Source: Anaerolineales bacterium (lineage in GTDB: Bacteria > Chloroflexota > Anaerolineae > Anaerolineales > E44-bin32). From it: a DNA stretch of 14,461 nt. Position 1 is the first letter of the stretch, and each line of letters starts with the position of its first letter. Position numbers and translations under genes: made by a program. A model generated the notes under the pieces. That model had not been told where the DNA came from. It did not search any database and saw only the letters and a program-made list of their open reading frames with translations. This document shows, one piece after another, positions 6,671 to 13,040 of this stretch. The stretch lies in contig JAUWFP010000026.1 in the NCBI GenBank assembly GCA_030606845.1, positions 1 to 14,461 on the forward strand, in the 5' to 3' direction.

Positions 6671-7248
6671 TGACGTTGAACCGAAGCAATCCGGTAGAGA
6701 CGAAGATGAGACGTAATACGGAGCTGACGATTGCTTTGGCGGGGAATCCGAATGCCGGAAAAACCACGGTATTTAATCGACTCACCGGTTCGCGCCAGCA
6801 TACCGGGAACTGGCCCGGCAAAACGATCGAACGCAAAAGCGGTCGGTATAAACACGCGGGCATGTGGATAGAGGTCGTGGACCTTCCGGGGACGTACAGC
6901 CTGGCGGCGTATTCCGAAGAGGAGATTGTGGCGCGTGACTTTCTGCTTGAAGGGCAAGCAGACGTCGTTGTGGTCGTGGTAGATGCATCAAACCTGGAGC
7001 GGAACTTATATCTTGTAGTACAGATTCTTGAACTGCAGCTTCCAGTTCTCGTAGCTTTGAATATGACGGATATGGCCGAAACAATTGGTTTCGAGATAAA
7101 TACCGACGACTTGTCAGATGGATTGGGCGGTGTCCCGGTGATCAGGATGGTAGCCGCTCGAGGCAAGGGGATCGACGAATTGAAAGAGGCGATACTGCTT
7201 TATGCGGAACAACAAGCCAAAGAACGAACGCTGGACCCGATTATATGA
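6670..7248 (+). CDS. feoB: FeoB G-domain protein (N-terminal part of a split FeoB), operon 1
   Basis: This is a 192-residue GTPase equal to the cytosolic G domain of FeoB, the ferrous iron transporter. Motifs are complete: G1 GNPNAGKT (25-32), the switch I region around TGNWPGKT (45-52), G3 DLPG (71-74), G4 NMTD (131-134) and G5 ARGKG (163-167). The protein ends about 25 residues after G5, before the helical GDI spacer, which is at the start of the next gene. The ATG at 6670 overlaps the feoA stop. GGCGGAG is about 14 bases upstream, so an internal ATG at 6706 is a possible alternative start. Its TGA overlaps the next gene in the arrangement ATGA (7245-7248). FeoB is normally one polypeptide of 600-800 residues. 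Here GTP binding and transport are on separate chains, which must associate to couple GTP state to the channel. Confidence 0.93.
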   Translation: MTLNRSNPVETKMRRNTELTIALAGNPNAGKTTVFNRLTGSRQHTGNWPGKTIERKSGRYKHAGMWIEVVDLPGTYSLAAYSEEEIVARDFLLEGQADVVVVVVDASNLERNLYLVVQILELQLPVLVALNMTDMAETIGFEINTDDLSDGLGGVPVIRMVAARGKGIDELKEAILLYAEQQAKERTLDPII

Positions 7249-8945
7249 CCAAACCCGATTCCAAACCCGTTTTTCAGATCGACTATGGACCTGAGATCGA
7301 GCCTGAAATTGAGAACCTGAGGGCGCTCATCGAAGAGCGCTTCGTGCTTCCGGATCAAATTAAACCGCGCTGGCTCGCCGTAAAGGTGCTCGAAGGGGAG
7401 ACAGACCTTCTCGAGCATTTTCTCGGTGTCGAAGATGCCCGTGTTGTACTGGCACAGGTTCATTCGAGCCGGGAGCGGCTGGAGGCGCAGGTCCCGGAAG
7501 GGCTGGATATTGCCATTGCTGACAGACGCTATGAGCGTGTGGGCAGGATCGTGGAACAGTCACTCACACGCCCAGAGGAACCTGTCCGCTCGCGCGCAGA
7601 GCGAGTAGACCGGGTTATCACGCATCCGTGGCTGGGGATTCCGATATTTATGATGGTGATGTACATGGTCTTCAGCCTGGTTGTTAACGTCTCGGAGCCG
7701 TACCTGGAGTGGATCGACGCGGTTGTTTCAGGGCCGATTACAAATTGGGCAGGAGCCTTGCTTTCTTCAATTGGCGCATCCACCTGGTTGCGCGGGTTGA
7801 TCTTGGATGGGGCGATCGCAGGCGTTGGCGGCGTGTTGGTCTTTATTCCTGGTCTCGTGGTCCTGTTTTTCTTTATTGGCTTACTCGAGGATAGCGGCTA
7901 TATGGCGCGCGTTGCATTTGTGATGAATCGCTTCCTCGCATTCTTGGGTTTAAACGGAAAGAGCTTCGTGCCATTAATCCTTGGCTTTGGCTGCGCTGTC
8001 CCGGGGATTTATGCCACGCGGACGCTCGAGAGCCACCGTGACCGCTTACTCACTGCGTTGCTGGTACCTTTCATGTCGTGCGCCGCGCGGCTTCCAGTGT
8101 ACGTTGTGTTTGGGATGGCTTTCTTTGGTCGAAGCGCGGATTGGATCATTTGGGGTTTATATGCGCTAGGAATTGCTACGGCGGTCTTGTTGGGGTTTTT
8201 CTACTCACGGACGCTGCTTCGATCTTCTGAAGAAACTTCTTTCCTGATGGAACTGCCCTCTTATCGCCTGCCAAGACTGAGTAATTTGTGGATCCACGTC
8301 TCACTAAGGACGGGCGAATTTCTGCGCAATGCAGGGACACTGATCCTGGCTGCATCCATGGTTGTGTGGCTGCTTCTGAACGTTCCGCCTAAAGCACCCG
8401 GATTGGAGCAGAGTGTATTTGGGCAAGTTAGTGGTTTTGTCGCACCCGTGCTGGAACCAGCAGGTTTTGGGACCTGGGAGGCTTCAGGATCGCTCTTGAC
8501 GGGCATGGTCGCCAAAGAGCTTGTGATCGCGACGATGACACAGATCTATCTTGATGAGAACGTAGAGACCGAAGCAGAAAGTGAGATTGATCCGCTTCAG
8601 GATCTGATAGATATTGGAAAAGGTTTTATCGGGGCTACGATTAGCGCTGGAGAGCGGCTATTAGACGCCCTCACTCCCGGGGTCCAGTTATTCGGAGGCG
8701 AAGGAGAGAGAGAAGAAGGAGGTACGGCGCTCAGTTATTCTTTACAAAACTCGTTCACGCCTCTTTCCGCCCTGGCGTTCATCGTATTTGTCTCGCTTTA
8801 CACGCCCTGCGTGGCCACACTGGGGGCGATCCGCGCCGAATTCGGCGGGCGGTGGGCTCTTTTTTCCGCGGTAAGCCAAACCGGGATGGCTTGGCTCGTG
8901 GCGACGCTTGTCTTTCAACTGGGCCGTTTGTTGGTTTTGACATGA
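7245..8945 (+). CDS. feoB: FeoB membrane domain (C-terminal part of a split FeoB), operon 1
   Basis: This 566-residue protein begins with a new N-terminal tail, then the FeoB helical spacer/GDI region (about residues 18-115, including PRWLAVKVLEGE at 41-52 and a YERV helix near 96). The channel follows. Hydrophobic segments are seen at about 131-150, 190-212, 240-258, 268-292, 299-321, 362-380, 417-434, 507-528 and 540-562. Gate motifs are GFGCAVPGI (Cys250), SCAARLPVY (Cys279) and YTPCVATLG (Cys522), close to the classical GCNVP and PCSARLP motifs of FeoB. It should form the Fe(II) pore in the cytoplasmic membrane together with the G-domain protein encoded just upstream. The ATG overlaps the upstream TGA by three bases, and its own TGA overlaps the feoC ATG, so the order and coupling are tight. 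The break lies before the GDI helices. Confidence 0.94.
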   Translation: MTKPDSKPVFQIDYGPEIEPEIENLRALIEERFVLPDQIKPRWLAVKVLEGETDLLEHFLGVEDARVVLAQVHSSRERLEAQVPEGLDIAIADRRYERVGRIVEQSLTRPEEPVRSRAERVDRVITHPWLGIPIFMMVMYMVFSLVVNVSEPYLEWIDAVVSGPITNWAGALLSSIGASTWLRGLILDGAIAGVGGVLVFIPGLVVLFFFIGLLEDSGYMARVAFVMNRFLAFLGLNGKSFVPLILGFGCAVPGIYATRTLESHRDRLLTALLVPFMSCAARLPVYVVFGMAFFGRSADWIIWGLYALGIATAVLLGFFYSRTLLRSSEETSFLMELPSYRLPRLSNLWIHVSLRTGEFLRNAGTLILAASMVVWLLLNVPPKAPGLEQSVFGQVSGFVAPVLEPAGFGTWEASGSLLTGMVAKELVIATMTQIYLDENVETEAESEIDPLQDLIDIGKGFIGATISAGERLLDALTPGVQLFGGEGEREEGGTALSYSLQNSFTPLSALAFIVFVSLYTPCVATLGAIRAEFGGRWALFSAVSQTGMAWLVATLVFQLGRLLVLT

Positions 8946-9265
8946 GCGGGGCACAGAAAACATCTATTCTGGCGCAAATCTTGGCGGAATTTGACCATGA
9001 AAGACGCCCTCTATCGAGCCTCGAGCTGGCAAGTACGTTCGGCAAAGACCTCACGGTGGTTGAGGGAATGCTTGAAACGCTGGTGAGGTCAGGGCGGTTG
9101 ATGGAACTGGGGAGTGATGGACTCTGTGAGCAATGTCCAGCACAAAGTCTCTGCATAGTTCTCCCGTTGGAGGGACGTCGATTTTGTCTTGTTCCGCACG
9201 AAGGGTGGGAACTCCCTGCCCAGCACGGAACTTGCTGGGAAGCAAGAGATCGAGATAAGGCATAA
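8942..9265 (+). CDS. feoC: FeoC-like winged-helix protein with cysteine cluster
   Basis: This is a 107-residue protein. Residues about 7-58 form a winged helix resembling FeoC (LAQILAEFDHERRPLSSLELA, then VVEGMLETLVRSGRL). It is followed by CEQC at 62-65 and Cys71, a pattern like the Cys cluster of the FeoC wing that can hold an iron-sulfur cluster in enterobacteria. Further cysteines are at 82 and 98. FeoC proteins act on FeoB stability or assembly, and a DNA-binding role has also been proposed. The ATG at 8942 overlaps the FeoB stop codon (ATGA). Longer in-frame starts upstream lie within feoB in another frame and were rejected. The TAA overlaps the xth ATG by one base. Assignment rests on position, length and cysteine pattern. 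Confidence 0.75.
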   Translation: MSGAQKTSILAQILAEFDHERRPLSSLELASTFGKDLTVVEGMLETLVRSGRLMELGSDGLCEQCPAQSLCIVLPLEGRRFCLVPHEGWELPAQHGTCWEARDRDKA

Positions 9266-10026
9266 TGAACCTGTTTTCCTGGAACGTCAACGGCATACGC
9301 GCGGCGCAGAAAAAAGGGTTCTTGGAGTGGGTGACTAAGATTCGCCCGGATGTTATTTGCATCCAGGAGACAAAAGCTCAACCCGAGCAGTTGGACCCTG
9401 AGCTTCTCGAGCCAGAGGGATACCGTTCTTATTGGTCATCGGCGGAGCGCAAGGGCTACAGTGGGGTTGCCCTCTACACCCGCGCTGAACCGCTGAGCGT
9501 GCAGATGGGTCTTGGGCAAGAGGAATTCGACCGCGAGGGTCGAACCATCTTGGCGGACTTCGATGACTTCGTCCTGCTGACAACCTATGTTCCTAACGGC
9601 TCCCGCGACCACAGTCGGGTCCCTTTCAAAATGGCGTATAAAAAAGCGCTGCTCGATACCTGCAATGCTCTGCGAGCCGAAGGTCGCAGCGTCATATTCT
9701 GTGGGGATATAAACACGGCTCATCGCGAGATAGACTTGGCTCGCCCCAAACAGAACCAGAAATCAACCGGCTTCCTGCCCATCGAGCGGGAGTGGATCGA
9801 CGCGGTCGTCGAGCAAGGTTACATCGATACCTTCCGCGAACAGCACCCCGAGCGCGCCGCGTATAGTTGGTGGGCTTATTGGGGAGGAGCGCGCGAGCGC
9901 AATGTGGGTTGGCGGCTGGACTACTTCTTTATTAGCTCAGACCTCTCAGAGAAAGTCGTTTCTGCCGAGATACACTCCGATGTCTTTGGCTCGGACCATT
10001 GCCCTGTCAGCCTAACGTTGCGGTGA
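9265..10026 (+). CDS. xth: Exodeoxyribonuclease III (AP endonuclease)
   Basis: This 253-residue enzyme belongs to the exonuclease III / APE1 family of the endonuclease-exonuclease-phosphatase fold. Expected active-site blocks are all present: SWNVNGIR (Asn7 region), IQETK (Glu35, metal ligand), YVPNGS (Tyr108), GDINTAH (Asp148, Asn150), and GSDHCP (Asp244-His245) near the C-terminus. It cleaves DNA at abasic sites and removes 3'-blocking lesions during base-excision repair in the cytoplasm. The ATG at 9265 overlaps the feoC stop (TAATG), so it is translationally coupled to the iron operon and should share its control. Such a link makes sense because ferrous iron drives Fenton chemistry and oxidative base damage. 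No other repair gene is nearby. Confidence 0.95.
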   Translation: MNLFSWNVNGIRAAQKKGFLEWVTKIRPDVICIQETKAQPEQLDPELLEPEGYRSYWSSAERKGYSGVALYTRAEPLSVQMGLGQEEFDREGRTILADFDDFVLLTTYVPNGSRDHSRVPFKMAYKKALLDTCNALRAEGRSVIFCGDINTAHREIDLARPKQNQKSTGFLPIEREWIDAVVEQGYIDTFREQHPERAAYSWWAYWGGARERNVGWRLDYFFISSDLSEKVVSAEIHSDVFGSDHCPVSLTLR

Positions 10027-10102
10027 TGTGCGCTCTGGGCGGACCCGTTAGCCCCCTCGATCGAAATAAGCCAAAGTCACCAAAGTAGATTGCACTCGGC
10101 CC

Positions 10103-10133
10103 TTGACAGAGGCGTACTTTATTGCAAGATAAG
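10103..10133 (+). promoter_or_regulatory. Possible promoter of the ZIP transporter gene
   Basis: A consensus -35 TTGACA occurs at 10103-10108. The -10 is weak: candidates are AAGATA (10126-10131, spacer 17) or GATAAG (10128-10133, spacer 19). It lies in the 194-base gap between xth and the ZIP gene, about 85 bases before the GTG at 10221. No DtxR-like box is seen near it. Confidence 0.35.
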
Positions 10134-10220
10134 AGTGGTAATCGAATCACAATATCACACCGGAGCACTAAAGGGCATTGTGTGTATAGGCGCAAGTAAG
10201 GGAAAAACAGGTGGACTGAA

Positions 10221-10970
10221 GTGGAACCATCTCTATTAAATGCATTTTGGGCAGCGGTGATCACCGCGTTGGCGACAGGGCTTGGGGGTTTACCCTTCGT
10301 CTTCGTGCGCCGCTTTCCTGCCCGTCTTGCTCACCTGGCCTGGGCAGTTGCCGGAGGGATGATGCTTTCGGCGTCTGTTTTTAACCTGATCTACCCGGGG
10401 ATCGAGGATGGCGGGTTCAGCATCGTGGCTGCCGGTATGCTCGCTGGCGCCCTGATCTTCGGCCTGGCCTCGCGACGGATAGCGCACCACGATTTTACAA
10501 TCAGCGGGGTGAGCGGCGCGGGCGGGAACCGCATTGCCTTGGTTCTGGGGACGATGTTCTTCCACAGCTTCCCTGAGGGTCTGGCAATAGGGGTGGCTTT
10601 CGGATCCGGGGATGCTAGCCTGGGCATAATCATCGCCATCGCCATCACAATTCACAACATCCCCGAGGGAATCGCAGTCTCACTACCGCTGCGCGCCGAG
10701 GGGGTCAGCGGATGGAAGTGTGTTGGCTGGTCAATATTCTCGAGTTTGCCTCAACCGATAGCGGTGATTCCTGCCTACCTGGCCATGGTTGCTTTTCGGC
10801 CCATTCTTCCCTTCGCCTTTGGTTTCGCGGCAGGGGCGATGTTCTTTCTCGTCCTAAGCGAGATGATCCCGGAGAGCCTCGCCAGCGACGTGCAGCGGCA
10901 AACGAGCGCGCTGGCGGCAATGGGCGGTTTCATCATGATGATGCTTATCCAGAACGTGTTCAATATGTGA
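10221..10970 (+). CDS. ZIP family divalent metal transporter
   Basis: This is a 249-residue polytopic membrane protein of the ZIP (ZupT-like) family, with about eight hydrophobic segments (roughly 8-28, 38-58, 66-83, 103-128, 133-156, 170-190, 195-214 and 228-247). The two metal-binding helices carry the family signatures HSFPEG (residues 115-120) and HNIPEG (145-150), with SEMIPES (213-219) further on. A His-containing loop (AHHD at 88-91) lies between segments 3 and 4. ZIP proteins import Zn(II), and often Fe(II) or Mn(II), into the cytoplasm. The start is GTG at 10221, supported by AGGTGG about 6 bases upstream. The gene is a separate unit between the two Feo operons, which suggests a shared role in divalent metal supply. 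Metal preference cannot be read from sequence. Confidence 0.93.
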   Translation: MEPSLLNAFWAAVITALATGLGGLPFVFVRRFPARLAHLAWAVAGGMMLSASVFNLIYPGIEDGGFSIVAAGMLAGALIFGLASRRIAHHDFTISGVSGAGGNRIALVLGTMFFHSFPEGLAIGVAFGSGDASLGIIIAIAITIHNIPEGIAVSLPLRAEGVSGWKCVGWSIFSSLPQPIAVIPAYLAMVAFRPILPFAFGFAAGAMFFLVLSEMIPESLASDVQRQTSALAAMGGFIMMMLIQNVFNM

Positions 10971-10989
10971 TTTTTCCAACCCACCCCTC

Positions 10990-11019
10990 TTGACAATTAG
11001 GCTCAACTAATATTATTAT
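10990..11019 (+). promoter_or_regulatory. Predicted promoter of the second Feo operon
   Basis: A perfect -35 TTGACA (10990-10995) is followed, after 18 bases, by TATTAT (11014-11019, 5 of 6). The predicted start is near 11026. The spacer holds TTAGGCTCAACTAA (10997-11010), whose ends TTAG/CTAA are inverted. The promoter begins only 20 bases after the ZIP stop codon. Confidence 0.6.
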
Positions 11020-11037
11020 ATGGTTATCCTTAATTCC
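11019..11037. promoter_or_regulatory. DtxR/MntR-type operator-like box of operon 2
   Basis: The sequence around GGTTATCCTTAA matches the 19-base DtxR consensus at about 11 positions and the box at 5539-5557 at about 12 of 19, including GG(G/T)TATCCT. As in operon 1 it starts at the last base of the -10 hexamer and covers the start site. The downstream gene encodes a DtxR-type domain, so autoregulation is plausible. Confidence 0.4.
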
Positions 11038-11117
11038 AGGGCGGGTCGAGCCGATTCACCATGGCGAGATTCGCTGAAGGACCACCATCGCCCTGGTGTT
11101 ATGGGCAACAGGGCGGG
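11036..11117 (+). promoter_or_regulatory. Leader of operon 2 with mutually exclusive stems
   Basis: The roughly 150-base leader contains CAGGGCGGG twice (11037-11045 and 11109-11117). Between the copies lies CGCCCTGG (11089-11096), which can pair with either one. Pairing with the first copy gives an 8-base stem (11036-11043 with 11089-11096), extendable by GGTC/GACC (11044-11047 with 11080-11083). It encloses a small GCGA-GAT-TCGC hairpin. Pairing with the second copy gives a 7-base hairpin (11089-11095 with 11109-11115). The two states exclude each other, as in riboswitches or attenuators. No T-run follows the second stem. I do not recognise a known riboswitch class. Confidence 0.4.
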
Positions 11118-11174
11118 CCTAATAAGAGTCGACCATGATGCAGAAACTTAATCTCGAGAGGAAAAGAAAACGGC

Positions 11175-12185
11175 ATGAGTGATTCCTTAATAACACTGCT
11201 CATTGGCATTGGGTTGCTGTTTATTGCTCTGTGGGTTTTTTGGCCGGAGAAAGGCCTTTATGCCCGCTGGCAGCGTGGGCGCAGGATGACCGCCCGCATC
11301 CGTCGCGAGGATGCGTTGAAGCACATCCACAACTGCGAGATGGGCGGGTCAGCGGCATCGATTCAGAGTATTGCCGGCGCGTTAGGCGTCAACCTCAATA
11401 AGGCATCAGCGACGTTGTCTGAGCTAGAGGAGCATAATCTGGCTCAAATAAGCAACGGCGGCATCCGCTTGACGCCCGCGGGCCGTGAGTCGGCGCTGCA
11501 TACTTTGCGTGCACATCGCATGTGGGAACGATACCTGGCAGATGAGACAGGATACAGCGAACGAGAATGGCATGATCTAGCCGAGCGTTATGAACACGAA
11601 TTGACGCCATCTGAGGTTGAAGCTCTCTCAGCGAAATTAGGGTACCCCACACACGATCCGCATGGAGATCCCATACCCGCGGCGGATGGCGAGATTGTCC
11701 ATCATGGCGGGCAGCCGCTCACCGCAGTCGAGATTGATGTCCCCCAGCGTATCGTACACCTTGAGGATGAGCCGGACGTGGTCTACGCTCAGCTCGTCGC
11801 CGAAGGATTGCATCCAGGCATGGTGCTGCGACTCGTCGAACGGACACCAGAACGGCTGCGCTTCTGGGCCGGGGGTGATGAGCACACCCTGGCTCCTGTG
11901 CTCGCGGCGAATATCTCCGTCCTGGCCCTTCCCGAGATGGAGGCTGAGGAGCCCGTCGGAAAACCGCTGAGCCATTTACGGTCCGGCGAATCGGCCGTTG
12001 TCCTGTCGATTTCACCGGTATGTCGTGGTTTGGATCGTCAACGATTGCTCGACCTGGGGTTATTGCCGGGAACCAAAGTGGGCGTCGAGTTGATTGGTCC
12101 GGGTGGAGATCCGAAAGCTTATCGAATCCGAGGTGCGCTGATCGCTCTGCGAGACGACCAGGCTGACCGCATATTGGTTGAATGA
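11175..12185 (+). CDS. Membrane-anchored DtxR/MntR-type regulator fused to SH3 and FeoA domains
   Basis: This is a 336-residue fusion. Residues 5-23 are one strong transmembrane helix, followed by a basic stretch (RWQRGRR, 31-37), so the rest should be cytoplasmic. A winged helix-turn-helix spans about 42-105 and a DtxR metal/dimerisation domain about 106-170. Aligned with the operon 1 regulator, Asp46 replaces Met13 and Glu137 replaces Cys105. Glu140, His141, His114, Glu118 and His133 are kept. Asp plus Glu is the MntR-type ligand pair. Residues about 180-255 form a divergent SH3-like domain, and 262-336 a FeoA domain (KPLSHLRSGESAVVL, RLLDLGLLPGTKVGVEL). There is no separate feoA in this operon, so the fusion may supply it. 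AGAGGA lies about 12 bases before the ATG; a start at internal Met38 would remove the helix but has a poorer ribosome site. AGGAG overlapping its stop codon serves the next gene. Confidence 0.88.
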   Translation: MSDSLITLLIGIGLLFIALWVFWPEKGLYARWQRGRRMTARIRREDALKHIHNCEMGGSAASIQSIAGALGVNLNKASATLSELEEHNLAQISNGGIRLTPAGRESALHTLRAHRMWERYLADETGYSEREWHDLAERYEHELTPSEVEALSAKLGYPTHDPHGDPIPAADGEIVHHGGQPLTAVEIDVPQRIVHLEDEPDVVYAQLVAEGLHPGMVLRLVERTPERLRFWAGGDEHTLAPVLAANISVLALPEMEAEEPVGKPLSHLRSGESAVVLSISPVCRGLDRQRLLDLGLLPGTKVGVELIGPGGDPKAYRIRGALIALRDDQADRILVE

Positions 12186-12197
12186 GGAGTAAGTGGG

Positions 12198-13040
12198 ATG
12201 GTGGATAAAAGAACAAAGGCTCCGATGAGTGAATGTGCAACCTGCTCCGTGCACAATGCCGCGAACCTTTTAAAGCTGGGCGTCGACATGAAGGATTGGG
12301 ATTATGTCGTCGCGCTGGCTGGTAATCCCAATACCGGGAAAAGCACCGTGTTTAACGCCCTCACAGGACTGCGCCAGCACACAGGCAATTGGCCCGGAAA
12401 GACGGTCACACGGGCAGAGGGTGGCTTTGAGTATGCCGATCAGCGTTTCAAATTAGTGGATCTTCCCGGTACGTATTCGCTGTTATCGACCTCGCTCGAT
12501 GAGGAGATCGCCCGAGATTTCATCCTTTTTGGTCAACCGGATGTCACCGTGGTGGTTGTGGACGCAACTCGATTGGAGCGGAATCTGAATCTGGTGATCC
12601 AGGTATTAGAAATCACCGATCGGGCTGTCATCTGTTTAAATTTGATGGATGAGGCTCACCGTCACGGGTTGGAAGTGGATGAACGCCGCCTTTCGCGCGA
12701 TCTGGGTGTTCCCGTTGTGCCCACATCGGCTCGTTATGGCAAGGGGCTGGACGAATTGGTTGCAACGATCAGTGAAGTTGCCTCTGGCAAGTTCGCCTAT
12801 CGGCCGCACAGAATCCAGGCGCTATCGCGCGCCATGGAGGGCGCTATCAAGACTTTAACCAAAGAAGTGAAAGCGGTTTATCCGGGTCTGCCAAACCCCC
12901 GTTGGGTGGCGATGCGTCTCCTCGATGGAGATGAACGAATCATCGAGGCTATTAACAAAGGCGAATTGGGCAGCTTAAGGCAAACGGAAAATGAGATATC
13001 GAGTGCTGAGATAGGGCGGAAGCAGGGGGCATTATCGTGA
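12198..13040 (+). CDS. feoB: FeoB G-domain protein (N-terminal part of a split FeoB), operon 2
   Basis: This is a 280-residue GTPase. An N-terminal segment with ECATC (Cys13, Cys16) precedes the G domain, which has G1 GNPNTGKS (42-49), TGNWPGKT (62-69), G3 DLPG (88-91), G4 NLMD (148-151) and G5 SARYGKG (177-183). It continues through most of the helical spacer, including PRWVAMRLLDGD (234-245), and ends with a charged tail. The break therefore falls later than in operon 1, where the matching PRWLAVKVLEGE is on the membrane-domain protein. The CxxC could bind iron or zinc. The ATG at 12198 has AGGAG 8 bases upstream, overlapping the stop of the previous gene. The final TGA overlaps the next start in the arrangement GTGA (13037-13040). 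Function: GTP-dependent control of the metal channel encoded next. Confidence 0.93.
   Translation: MVDKRTKAPMSECATCSVHNAANLLKLGVDMKDWDYVVALAGNPNTGKSTVFNALTGLRQHTGNWPGKTVTRAEGGFEYADQRFKLVDLPGTYSLLSTSLDEEIARDFILFGQPDVTVVVVDATRLERNLNLVIQVLEITDRAVICLNLMDEAHRHGLEVDERRLSRDLGVPVVPTSARYGKGLDELVATISEVASGKFAYRPHRIQALSRAMEGAIKTLTKEVKAVYPGLPNPRWVAMRLLDGDERIIEAINKGELGSLRQTENEISSAEIGRKQGALS

Noticed and set aside
7240..7250. The break in the first FeoB as a sequencing frameshift
   Set aside because: The downstream gene starts exactly at an ATGA overlap, both pieces have extra terminal residues compared with an intact FeoB linker, and the second FeoB is also split with a GTGA overlap. Read-level data would still be needed for proof.
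11089..11115. The 3' hairpin of the operon 2 leader as an intrinsic terminator
   Set aside because: The stem is followed by GGCCTAATAAG with no T-run, so it does not fit an intrinsic terminator by itself.
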